This document shows, in pieces, positions 41,026 to 48,685 of a DNA stretch of 51,084 nucleotides (within the stretch, counting starts at the first letter, position 1; each line of letters opens with the position of its first letter). The DNA comes from Catenulispora pinisilvae (GTDB lineage: Bacteria; Actinomycetota; Actinomycetes; Streptomycetales; Catenulisporaceae). The notes under the pieces were generated by a model, which was given only the letters and a program-made list of their open reading frames with translations, was not told the DNA's origin and searched no databases. The DNA lies in the NCBI RefSeq assembly GCF_015356865.1, contig NZ_JAAFZA010000056.1, positions 1-51,084 of the forward strand. Reading direction: 5' to 3'. The translations under genes and the position numbers were made by a program.

Positions 41026-41211
41026 TCAGCGCGCGACCTTGCCCGCCTTGATGCAGGAGGTGCAGGCGTTGACGCGCTTCGGAGTCCCGTTCACGACCGC
41101 GCGGACGGTCTGGATGTTCGGGTTCCAGCGCCGCTTGGTGCGACGGTGCGAGTGCGAGATGCTGTGGCCGAAGCCCGGCCCCTTGCCGCACACTTCGCAG
41201 TTGGCAGCCAC
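41026..41211 (-). CDS. rpmB: 50S ribosomal protein L28, zinc-ribbon (C+) form
   Basis: 61 residues from GTG 41209-41211 (GAGGTG upstream on this strand). A component of the large ribosomal subunit. The sequence begins [20 protein letters not shown] and ends [12 protein letters not shown]. The two CxxC pairs (Cys5/Cys8 and Cys50/Cys53) form a zinc ribbon, so this is the C+ version. Actinobacteria often carry a second, cysteine-free L28 under Zur control used in zinc shortage; that copy is not in the window. rpmB is divergent from the DAK/recG genes with 252 bases between, where the promoters of both must lie. Its place beside recG is conserved from Streptomyces. Confidence 0.96.
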   Translation of the reverse strand: MAANCEVCGKGPGFGHSISHSHRRTKRRWNPNIQTVRAVVNGTPKRVNACTSCIKAGKVAR

Positions 41212-41463
41212 TTCGATTCACCTCTACCGAGTCGTTGACGCTGCCGGTGGGTTGAAAAGATCCTGCGGCTGCGTGCGTTGCGTGATCCCCGCCGTCGTCG
41301 GCGGGCAGGTACTGATAGCCAGGGGGCACTGCCCCTCCTGGCAACCTGGTCAGAGTACCCGACGCGCGGGCCGTGACGCCAATCCGGTGGGGATACCTCG
41401 TCCGTACTGCGCCGGGCGGTGCGTGCACCGGTTGCCACAGGCCGCAGCGGTACCCTGGCCGCC

Positions 41464-43332
41464 ATGCCCCCCAGCGTCTCCGGATCCGCCGCGAACGCGG
41501 CCGTGCCGCCGCGCCCGGACGCGTCCCCCGTCGACGCCGGGGCGCTGCGGCGCTGGGCCGGTGCGGCCCTGACGGTCCTGGGCCGGCACCGCGAGGAGAT
41601 CGACGCGCTCAACGTCTTCCCCATCGCCGACTCCGACACCGGCACCAACATGTACCTCACCTTCGAGGCCGCCTGCCGGGCCCTGGACGACCGGCTGGCC
41701 GCTCCGGGCCCGGCGCCCTCGGTCCCGGAGGCCCTGCACGCGCTCGCACACGGCGCGCTGCTCGGCGCCCGCGGGAACTCCGGGGTGATCCTCAGCCAGT
41801 TGCTGCGCGGCGCCGCAGCGGCCCGGTACACCGGTTCGGCGGTCGACGGCGGCGCGCTGGCCGCGGGCCTGGCCGCCGGGGCCGAGTCGGCCTTCGAGGC
41901 GGTGGCCCGGCCGGCGGCCGGGACGATCTTGTCGGTGGCGGAGGCCGCGGCACAGGCGGCTTCCGCGGCGGTGCTGGCGATCGGGGAACTGACCGGGCAG
42001 CGGACCGGGGCGCATTCCGGGCCGCGGGGTCTTTCGGGCTCGGCCGGCGCCGATACCGCTACCGAACTGGCAGCCGCGTCCGCGACCGGCGGCGCCGGGC
42101 CCGCCACCGCCGTTCCGGCGCCGCTCACCGCGAACCACTCCCTGGCCTACGTCGCCCAGGCCGCGGCGGCCGGGGCCCGCGAGGCGCTGGCCCGGACCCC
42201 CGACCAGCTCCAGGTCCTGCGCGACGCCGGGGTGGTCGACGCCGGCGGCCTGGGCCTGGTGGTCCTGCTCGACACCCTGGCCGCCTACACCGGCGGCCTG
42301 GACCCGCGCGGCGCCCTCCGGCAGCGCCGGCTGGCCTCGGCGCGCAGCGTCGGGTCGGCGCCCACCTCGGCCCGGGCCGAGCCCGAGTTCGAGGTCATCT
42401 ACCTGCTGGAGGCCACCGACACCGCGGTCGCCGAGCTGCGGCGCGGGCTCGACGAGTTCTGCGAGCGCGGCGGCGGGGACAGCCTGGTGGTGGTCGGCGG
42501 CGACGGTCTGTGGCGGATCCACGTGCACGTCGACGACGCCGGCGTCCCGCTGGAGGCCGGGATCGCCGCCGGCCGGCCGCGGGACATCCAGATCACCCAC
42601 TTGGCCTCACAGACCGCACCGCACCCGGAGCCGCCCACGGTCTCCGCCACCCCGAACCTGCGGCCCACCCGCGCGATCGTGGCCGTGGCGTACGGCGAGG
42701 GCATCGCCGGGCTGCTGGAGGCGGCCGGGGCGCACGTCCTGCGCACCGAGCCCGGCCGGCCGCCGAGCGCCGCCGACTTCGAGCGGGCCGTGGCCGCCAC
42801 CCGCGCGGCCGAGGTGGTGCTGCTGCCGAACGACGCCGAGACCACCGCGGTCGCCGCCGCCGTGGCCGAGCGGCTGTCCGCCGGGCAGCCGGCGATGCGG
42901 GTCGCGGCCGTACCGGCCAAGGTGACCGTGCAGGGGATAGCGGCGCTGGCGGTGCACGAGCCGGCCCGGCGCTTCGACGCCGACGTGGTGGCCATGACCG
43001 CGGCCGCCGGGGCGACCCGCTACGGCGCCATCGAGGTGGCGGCCACCGAGGCCTGGACGATGGCCGGGGTGTGCCGGCCCGGGCAGGTGCTCGGGCACGT
43101 CGAGAACGACGTCGCGCTGATCGAGGACGGCCAGGTGGCCGCCGCCGAGGCCGTCCTGGAGCGCATGTTGTCGGCGGGCGGTGAGATGGTGACCTTGGTA
43201 GTCGGTGACACTACGGAGCCGGGCCTGCCCGAGGCGGTCACCGAGCGGATCCGGACGCGGCACCCGGTCGCGGACGTGGTGGTGTACGAGGGCGGGCAGA
43301 CCGGCTACCCGCTGCTGATCGGCGTCGAGTGA
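41464..43332 (+). CDS. DAK2/DhaL domain protein (FakA/YloV-like)
   Basis: 622 residues from ATG 41464. Residues about 25-270 are a DhaL-type ATP-binding domain: IDALNVFPIADSDTGTNMYL with metal/phosphate ligands Asp56 and Asp58, and LLGARGNSGVILSQLLRG. The segment between is lengthened by Ala/Gly-rich sequence (residues about 180-230). A middle domain (about 310-400) and a C-terminal DegV-like/YloV domain (about 410-622: AIVAVAYGEGIAGLLEAAGA, EVVLLPNDAETTAVAAA, VYEGGQTGYPLLIGVE) follow. In Firmicutes FakA phosphorylates fatty acids bound to FakB; whether actinobacterial homologues do so is uncertain. It is always next to recG in actinobacteria. It lies 19 bases before recG and is co-transcribed with it. 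Confidence 0.88.
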   Translation: MPPSVSGSAANAAVPPRPDASPVDAGALRRWAGAALTVLGRHREEIDALNVFPIADSDTGTNMYLTFEAACRALDDRLAAPGPAPSVPEALHALAHGALLGARGNSGVILSQLLRGAAAARYTGSAVDGGALAAGLAAGAESAFEAVARPAAGTILSVAEAAAQAASAAVLAIGELTGQRTGAHSGPRGLSGSAGADTATELAAASATGGAGPATAVPAPLTANHSLAYVAQAAAAGAREALARTPDQLQVLRDAGVVDAGGLGLVVLLDTLAAYTGGLDPRGALRQRRLASARSVGSAPTSARAEPEFEVIYLLEATDTAVAELRRGLDEFCERGGGDSLVVVGGDGLWRIHVHVDDAGVPLEAGIAAGRPRDIQITHLASQTAPHPEPPTVSATPNLRPTRAIVAVAYGEGIAGLLEAAGAHVLRTEPGRPPSAADFERAVAATRAAEVVLLPNDAETTAVAAAVAERLSAGQPAMRVAAVPAKVTVQGIAALAVHEPARRFDADVVAMTAAAGATRYGAIEVAATEAWTMAGVCRPGQVLGHVENDVALIEDGQVAAAEAVLERMLSAGGEMVTLVVGDTTEPGLPEAVTERIRTRHPVADVVVYEGGQTGYPLLIGVE

Positions 43333-43351
43333 TTCCGGGAGGTCCCGGCCC

Positions 43352-45580
43352 ATGGGCATCCGTTTGGACGAGCCCCTGCACAAGGCGGTAGGGGACCGCA
43401 CCGCCAAGGTGCTGCACACCAAACTCCATCTGGAGACGATCGGCGATCTGCTGCGCCACTATCCGCGCAGATACGTCAAGCGCGGCCAGCTGACCGAGCT
43501 CTCCGAGCTGGAGCCGGGCACCGAGGCCACGATCGTCGCGCAGATCACCAAGGTCAGCCGGCGCCCGATGGCGGCCCGGCGCGGCCAGATGCTGACCGTC
43601 GAGGTGCGGGACGCCGCCGACGTGCCGGTGGAGGTCACGTTCTTCAACCCGCGCGCGGCCAACGCGCTCAAGCCCGGCATGCTCGGCATGTTCGCCGGCA
43701 AGGTCGGCGAGTACCACGGCAGGATCCAGCTGACCAACCCGGAGTTCGAGAAGCTGGACGGGCTCGGCGAGGACGCCGATGTGGACAGCTGGGCCGGCGA
43801 ACTGCTGCCGATCTACCCCACCACCGCCGGCCTGTCGCCGCGGATGATCGCGCGCTGCGTCGGGATGGTCCTGGACCAGCTCGACGCCGACCTGGCGGAC
43901 GACCCGCTGCCCCGGCCGGTCCGGGCCCGGCAGGGCCTGGTCCCGCTGACCGAGGCGTTCCGCCGGATCCACCGGCCCGACGACTGGCCCCAGATCGCGG
44001 TCGCCCGCAAGCGCCTGAAGTGGGACGAGGCGCTGCCGATGCAGGTCGTGCTGGCGCAGCGGCGCGAAGCGCTCAAGGCGCTGCCGGCCGTGCCGCGCCG
44101 ACGGGTCCCGGCCGGCCTGCTCGACGCCTTCGACGCCACGCTGCCGTTCACCCTGACCGCCGGTCAGCGTCAGGTCGGTGAGGAGATCGAGCGGGATCTG
44201 GCCTGCGAGCACCCGATGCACCGGCTGTTGCAGGGCGACGTGGGCTCGGGCAAGACGATGGTCGCGCTGCGGGCCATGCTGGCCGTGGTGGACGCCGGCG
44301 GCCAGGCGGTGCTGCTGGCCCCGACCGAGGTGCTGGCGCAGCAGCACCACCGGTCGATCGTGCAGATGCTGGGGGCCTCGGCGGACGTGCCGGTGGACCT
44401 GTTCTCGCAAGGTCCCGACGACGCGCAGGACCCGGCCCGCAAGCAGGTGAAGGTCGCGCTGCTCACCGGATCGCAGAACGCGAAGGACCGCCGGAGCAAC
44501 CTGCTGGACGCGGCCTCCGGCGCGGCCGGGATCGTGATCGGCACGCACGCGGTGATCCAGGACCACGTCCAGTTCGCCGACCTCGCCCTGGTGGTGATCG
44601 ACGAGCAGCACCGGTTCGGCGTCGAGCAGCGCGACGCGCTGCGGGCCAAGGGCGAGACCCCGCCGCACGTGCTGGTCATGACCGCGACGCCGATCCCGCG
44701 CACGGTGGCCATGACGGTGTTCGGCGACCTGGAGACCTCGATCCTGTCCGAACTGCCCGCGGGCCGTTCCCCGATCGCCACCCACGTGGTGGCCGCGCAC
44801 GAGCACCCGTCGCACTTCACGCGGGTGTGGGAGCGGATCCGCGAGGAGGTCGGCGCGGGGCACCAGGCCTATGTGGTGTGCCCGCGGATCGGCGACGACG
44901 AGCCGGGCGCCGCCTCCGATGTCTTCGACGACGGCTCGGAACTGGTCTCCGAGCCCGGTCAGCAGCGGCCGCCGCTGGCGGTGGTGGAGGTCGCGGCGAG
45001 GCTGGCCGAGGGCCCGCTCAAGGGTCTGCGCGTCGGGATGCTGCACGGCCGGATGGCGCCGGACGACAAGGACGCGGTGATGCGCGCGTATGCCGCGCAC
45101 GAACTGGACGTGCTGGTCGCGACCACGGTGATCGAGGTCGGGGTGAACGTGCCGAACTCGACGGTGATCGTGGTGATGGACGCCGACCGCTTCGGCGTGT
45201 CCCAGCTGCACCAGCTGCGCGGCCGGGTGGGACGCGGGAAGTGGGCCGGGCTGTGCCTGTTGGTCACCGAGTCGCCGGACGGCGCCCCGGCCCGCGAGCG
45301 CCTGGCCGCGGTGGCCTCGACGCTGGACGGCTTCGAGCTGTCGCGGATAGACCTCGCGATCCGCAAGGAGGGCGACGTCCTCGGCGCCACGCAGTCCGGC
45401 TACCGCAGTTCGCTGCGGCTGTTGAGCGTGATCGACGACGAGGACGTGATCCGCGCCGCGCGGGACGAGGCCACACCGCTGGTGGAAGCGGATCCGACGC
45501 TGGCGGGGTATCCGACGCTCGCCCGGACAATTGCCGTCTTGGTGGACGGCGAGCGCGCGGAATACTTGGGCAAGACATGA
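43352..45580 (+). CDS. recG: ATP-dependent DNA helicase RecG
   Basis: 742 residues from ATG 43352, GGGAGG nine bases upstream. RecG remodels stalled forks and Holliday junctions. N-terminal wedge/OB-fold domain (TELSELEPGTEATIVAQITK, VEVTFFNPRAANALKPGM), then superfamily 2 helicase motifs: Walker A LLQGDVGSGKTMVALRAM near residue 295, motif Ia APTEVLAQQHH, motif II DEQHRFG at residue 417, motif III MTATPIPRTVAMTVFGDL, and motifs IV-VI including TTVIEVGVNVPNSTV and QLHQLRGRVGRGKWAGL. All are intact and length is typical. It follows the DAK gene and precedes rsmD after a 160-base gap containing a strong hairpin. Confidence 0.96.
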   Translation: MGIRLDEPLHKAVGDRTAKVLHTKLHLETIGDLLRHYPRRYVKRGQLTELSELEPGTEATIVAQITKVSRRPMAARRGQMLTVEVRDAADVPVEVTFFNPRAANALKPGMLGMFAGKVGEYHGRIQLTNPEFEKLDGLGEDADVDSWAGELLPIYPTTAGLSPRMIARCVGMVLDQLDADLADDPLPRPVRARQGLVPLTEAFRRIHRPDDWPQIAVARKRLKWDEALPMQVVLAQRREALKALPAVPRRRVPAGLLDAFDATLPFTLTAGQRQVGEEIERDLACEHPMHRLLQGDVGSGKTMVALRAMLAVVDAGGQAVLLAPTEVLAQQHHRSIVQMLGASADVPVDLFSQGPDDAQDPARKQVKVALLTGSQNAKDRRSNLLDAASGAAGIVIGTHAVIQDHVQFADLALVVIDEQHRFGVEQRDALRAKGETPPHVLVMTATPIPRTVAMTVFGDLETSILSELPAGRSPIATHVVAAHEHPSHFTRVWERIREEVGAGHQAYVVCPRIGDDEPGAASDVFDDGSELVSEPGQQRPPLAVVEVAARLAEGPLKGLRVGMLHGRMAPDDKDAVMRAYAAHELDVLVATTVIEVGVNVPNSTVIVVMDADRFGVSQLHQLRGRVGRGKWAGLCLLVTESPDGAPARERLAAVASTLDGFELSRIDLAIRKEGDVLGATQSGYRSSLRLLSVIDDEDVIRAARDEATPLVEADPTLAGYPTLARTIAVLVDGERAEYLGKT

Positions 45581-45666
45581 TCGGTTTCGCATTGCCGCGC
45601 TGCAATATCGGCTGCGACCCGGCTGCCGCAGGCCGCGCCGCAGCCGGTTGTCGCCTTTCCGCCGAG

Positions 45667-45694
45667 CACCGGTCCGACCGTGGTCGGACCGGTG
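45667..45694. terminator. Stem-loop between recG and rsmD
   Basis: CACCGGTCCGACC (45667-45679) pairs with GGTCGGACCGGTG (45682-45694), 13 complementary bases on each side of a two-base centre, giving a 12-bp stem with a small loop. No T-tract. It may attenuate or end recG transcription before rsmD. Confidence 0.6.
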
Positions 45695-45740
45695 TTGCCG
45701 CAAGCCGCCGGCTTGCCGCCGAGCGCCTGGCCCGGCGCGC

Positions 45741-46349
45741 ATGACCCGCGTCATCGCGGGCCGAGCCCGGGGCCGCCGGCTGGCCGTCCCGCCCGGCGAG
45801 GGCACCCGGCCGACCGGCGACCGGGCGCGCGAAAGCCTGTTCTCCGCCCTCGAATCCGAATTCGGCGGCTTGTCCGGGTTGTCAGTCCTCGACCTCTTCG
45901 CCGGCTCCGGCGCCCTCGGTCTGGAAGCCCTGTCGCGCGGCGCTGCCCGAGTCCTGCTCGTCGAGGCCGATCGCCGGGTCGCCCGGCTCATCGCGCAGAA
46001 CATCGCGACCGTCGGCCTGCCCGGGGCGCGGGTCGTCGCCGACCGCGCCGAGCGCGCCGCCGCCGGCGGCCGTCCGGCCGAGGCGCCCTTCGACCTGGTG
46101 CTCCTGGATCCGCCGTACGCGGTACCCGACGCCGAGGTCGTGACCATCCTCACAGCGCTGGCCGACGGCGGCTGGCTGGCGCCGGACGCCGTGGCGGTGC
46201 TTGAGCGTTCCGCGCGGGATGCGGATTTCCCCTGGCCAGTGGGCTATGAGGGGACACGGACCAAGAGCTACGGGGAGGCCCGCATGAACTTCGCGGTCTG
46301 GTACGTTCGCGGCGCGTCAACGACCGGTCCCCTCGACTCGCCGGAGTAA
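45741..46349 (+). CDS. rsmD: 16S rRNA (guanine-966-N2)-methyltransferase
   Basis: 202 residues from ATG 45741 (MTRVIAGRARGRRLAVPPGE). RsmD methylates G966 (E. coli numbering) of 16S rRNA in the assembled small subunit. Motifs: GTRPTGDRARESLFSALES near the N-terminus, SAM-binding SVLDLFAGSGALGLEALSRG, VEADRRVARLIAQNI, and catalytic LLDPPYAVPD (DPPY at residues 123-126). The C-terminal tail after NFAVWYV is a short disordered extension. An upstream in-frame reading from 45531 lacks family sequence and is excluded. The stop is followed after two bases by coaD, the standard pair in actinobacteria. Confidence 0.94.
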   Translation: MTRVIAGRARGRRLAVPPGEGTRPTGDRARESLFSALESEFGGLSGLSVLDLFAGSGALGLEALSRGAARVLLVEADRRVARLIAQNIATVGLPGARVVADRAERAAAGGRPAEAPFDLVLLDPPYAVPDAEVVTILTALADGGWLAPDAVAVLERSARDADFPWPVGYEGTRTKSYGEARMNFAVWYVRGASTTGPLDSPE

Positions 46350-46351
46350 CC

Positions 46352-46864
46352 ATGGACGAGCCCCTCATCCGCCGCGTGGTCTGTCCCGGGTCCTTCGACC
46401 CGATCACCAACGGCCACCTGGACATCATCGGCCGCGCCTCGCAGCTGTTCGACGAGGTGGTCGTCGCGGTCGGGGTGAACGCCGGGAAGGCCGGGTCGCT
46501 GTTCACCGTCGAGGAGCGGATCGATCTGGTGAAGCAGGTGACGGCCGACTACGGGAACGTGCGGGCCGAGCCCTTCGAGGGACTGCTGGTGGACTTCTGC
46601 GCCCGGCACCGGATCCGGGCGATCATGAAGGGGCTGCGGGCGGTCAGCGACTACGAGTACGAACTCCAGATGTCCCATATGAACCACCGGCTGTCGGGGA
46701 TCGAGACGCTGTTCGTGGCGTCCAACCCGTTGTACAGCTACCTGTCCTCTTCGTTGCTCAAGGAGGTCGCCTCGCTCGGTGGCGATGTCGCCGGCCTGGT
46801 CCCGGACCTGGTCCTTTCATCCCTTACCGAGCGACTGGCTGAACGCAAGAGGAAGTCCGCGTAG
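46352..46864 (+). CDS. coaD: Phosphopantetheine adenylyltransferase
   Basis: 170 residues from ATG 46352, two bases after the rsmD stop. CoaD adenylates 4'-phosphopantetheine to dephospho-CoA, the fourth step of coenzyme A synthesis. Nucleotidyltransferase signatures: VVCPGSFDPITNGHLDIIGR with the (H/T)xGH motif (TNGH, residues 19-22), AEPFEGLLVDFCARHRIRAI, IMKGLRAVSDYEYELQMSHM, LFVASNPLYSYLSSSLLKEV (the ISSTxxK-like motif as LSSSLLK). Length is exact for the family. It precedes the SepIVA-like gene by 95 bases. Confidence 0.97.
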   Translation: MDEPLIRRVVCPGSFDPITNGHLDIIGRASQLFDEVVVAVGVNAGKAGSLFTVEERIDLVKQVTADYGNVRAEPFEGLLVDFCARHRIRAIMKGLRAVSDYEYELQMSHMNHRLSGIETLFVASNPLYSYLSSSLLKEVASLGGDVAGLVPDLVLSSLTERLAERKRKSA

Positions 46865-46959
46865 CCTTTGGCGCTAGGGGTCCGCGGTGGACCCCTTGCG
46901 AAGACCGACCGTCGCCAAGAAGGGGCGGCCCCCGCGGCCGCTAGAGGAGCGAGTGAGAA

Positions 46960-48282
46960 GTGGCCACAAGCGACCGCCTGGAGCAGATGGTCGGAGACCT
47001 CGTGCAGATCGTCGAGACCGCCAAGGCGGTGCCGATGTCCGCCTCGTGCGTGATCAACCGCGCCGAGGTCCTGGAGATCCTGCACGAGCTCGCCGCCGGG
47101 GTGTCCGAGGAACTCGCCGAGTCCCGGCGGCTGGTGGCCGAACGCGAAGAGGTGATAGCCCAGGCCCGCAGGGACGCCGCCGACCACATCGAGGCGGCCC
47201 GGCGCGAGCGGGGCAGCATGCTCTCCGGGACCGAGGTGGGCCGCGAGGCCGACCGCATCCGCGGCGCCGCCCTGGAGGAGGCACGCCGGATCCGTGAGGA
47301 CGCCGACAACTACGTCGACGACAAGCTCGCCAACTTCGAGGTGGTGCTGACCAAGACGCTGTCGGCCGTGGGCCGCGGCCGGGCCAAGATGGTCGGCAAG
47401 GACCCGATGTCCGAGCTGGGCGAGCACATCGCCGAGCAGGACGCGGTCGAGGCCGCGACCCGGCCGGAATACGACTTCAGCGAGCGCGACGAGGTGCCCA
47501 CCGGCTTCCAGCGCGACGCGGGCGGCCGGGGCGAGTACAACACCGGCGAGTACCCGAAGTACACCGAAGAGGGCTACGAGAACCAGAGAGACGGCTACCA
47601 GCAGGAGCCGTCCTACCAGCCGCAGGAGCAGCCCTCCTACCAGGAGGCCCCGGTCTACCAGGCCGACGCCTACGGCCAGCAGCAGGCCGACGCCTACGGT
47701 CAGCAACAGGCCGACGCCTACGGTCAGCAACAGCCGGATGCCTACGGCCAGCAGCAGCCGGACGCGTACGGCCAGCAACAGCCGGACGCTTACGGGCAGC
47801 AGCAGCCGGAGACCTACGGGCAGCAGCCCGACCCCTACGGCCAGGGCGAGTACAACACCGGCGAGTACGGCCTGCCGGAGCCGGAGCTGTCGCACGAGTT
47901 CGCCGCGGCCGACATGAGCGGCGTGTTCCAGCGCCCCGACTTCTCCCAGGACTACCCGCCGCAGGAATATCAGCAGCCTGAGTACCAGCAGCAGCCGGCG
48001 CAGGTCGCGGTCGGCTACGGCTACGACCAGGAGAACGGTTACGCCGCGAACTACAACGACCCGGCGTCGGTCCCGTATCCGGTCCAGCCCTACGGTGCGC
48101 AGTACGCCGCTCAGCCGGAGTACCACAACGGCGAGTACCAGCAGTACCCGCAGCACGAGGACCCGTACGCCGCCCAGCAGGCGCAGCCGTCCCACCAGCA
48201 GAACCCGGAGGCGTCCGGGTTCTTCGACACCGGGATGATCGACGTGCGGCAGTTCCGGGACGACCCGTACCAGCAGCACTGA
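46960..48282 (+). CDS. SepIVA/DivIVA-like septation protein with Q/Y-rich repeat tail
   Basis: 440 residues from GTG 46960 (AGAGGAGCGAG upstream). Residues 1-155 are coiled-coil DivIVA-like: SDRLEQMVGDLVQIVETAKA, VLEILHELAAGVSEELAESR, REEVIAQARRDAADHIEAAR, DADNYVDDKLANFEVVL. This matches SepIVA (Rv2927c) of mycobacteria and the Streptomyces protein downstream of coaD, needed for septation or polar growth in mycobacteria. From about residue 170 the chain is disordered and dominated by Gln, Tyr, Pro, Glu and Asp, with six to seven copies of an octapeptide (A/P)DAYGQQQ at residues 235-290. It ends with a conserved-looking FFDTGMIDVRQFRDDPYQQH. The mycobacterial protein is about 245 residues, so the tail is an expansion suited to multivalent interactions or condensate formation (inference). 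Confidence 0.88.
   Translation: MATSDRLEQMVGDLVQIVETAKAVPMSASCVINRAEVLEILHELAAGVSEELAESRRLVAEREEVIAQARRDAADHIEAARRERGSMLSGTEVGREADRIRGAALEEARRIREDADNYVDDKLANFEVVLTKTLSAVGRGRAKMVGKDPMSELGEHIAEQDAVEAATRPEYDFSERDEVPTGFQRDAGGRGEYNTGEYPKYTEEGYENQRDGYQQEPSYQPQEQPSYQEAPVYQADAYGQQQADAYGQQQADAYGQQQPDAYGQQQPDAYGQQQPDAYGQQQPETYGQQPDPYGQGEYNTGEYGLPEPELSHEFAAADMSGVFQRPDFSQDYPPQEYQQPEYQQQPAQVAVGYGYDQENGYAANYNDPASVPYPVQPYGAQYAAQPEYHNGEYQQYPQHEDPYAAQQAQPSHQQNPEASGFFDTGMIDVRQFRDDPYQQH
47662..47829 (+). repeat. 24-base coding repeats in the sepIVA-like gene
   Basis: Six full 24-base units begin at 47662, 47686, 47710, 47734, 47758 and 47782, each encoding (A/P)DAYGQQQ, followed by a diverged seventh (PETYGQQP). 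Third codon positions vary (GGC/GGT/GGG, CAG/CAA), so the repeat is kept at the protein level and is not brand new. Confidence 0.92.
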
Positions 48283-48283
48283 C

Positions 48284-48573
48284 TTAGAGCGAACGAGGAT
48301 TGGTGGCCGGGCGGGCTGAGCGACATTGGGAAACCAGCGTCGGAGCTCCGAGCCTGGCCGCACCGGTGCCTTGCGGCGCTGCGCTTGCAAGCCGCATGCC
48401 CACGACGCTCGTGCCGATTTGCGCGCAGGCGCGGGCCGGGTCGAGGGCATGCGTCCGGCACGCCCAGCCACCAGCGGCGAAGCCGCCAAAGACACGAGCC
48501 CCGCCGAGTTTTCCGTGTGCTGCGGCGGCTGCGCCGCCTCGCCAGACCGGCCACCAATCCTCGGTCGCTCTTA
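48284..48573. repeat. Inverted-repeat-bounded non-coding block after sepIVA
   Basis: CTTAGAGCGAACGAGGATTG at 48283 (continuing GTGGCCGG to 48310) is matched in inverted orientation at 48547-48574 with 26 of 28 bases identical. Short TTA/TTAG sequences flank both ends (48284-48287 and 48571-48574), possibly a target duplication. The interior of about 235 bases is GC-rich with further palindromes (GCATGCCC near 48395 and GGGCATGC near 48447). Open frames on both strands lack start signals and protein character. It begins one base after the sepIVA-like TGA. It resembles a small non-autonomous element or a structured RNA block. Confidence 0.65.
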
Positions 48574-48607
48574 GCAGCGGCATCGACGTAGCGCGCGGCG
48601 AAAGCCG

Positions 48608-48641
48608 ACGGCCCGCTCCCCGGAATCGGGAAGCGGGCCGT
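48608..48641. terminator. Bidirectional terminator between sepIVA-like and PIG-L genes
   Basis: ACGGCCCGCT (48608-48617) pairs with AGCGGGCCGT (48632-48641). After one C-A mismatch, CCCG (48619-48622) pairs with CGGG (48627-48630) around a GAAT loop. It lies 45 bases from the stop of the minus-strand PIG-L gene and ends transcription from both sides. Confidence 0.8.
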
Positions 48642-48685
48642 GTCGTCTCAAAAGCAGCCGCGGGAAAGCGGCCGCGGCGAAGCCG

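Noticed and set aside
43238..46153. 971-codon minus-strand open frame
   Set aside because: It is antisense to the DAK-gene end, recG and rsmD, and its composition (His/Arg/Gly-rich, no domain) is typical of a GC-rich shadow frame; the plus-strand genes carry all family motifs.
48284..48583. 99-codon minus-strand frame and the plus-strand frame from 48300
   Set aside because: Both lie in the inverted-repeat block, have no ribosome-binding site, and are low in typical protein composition.
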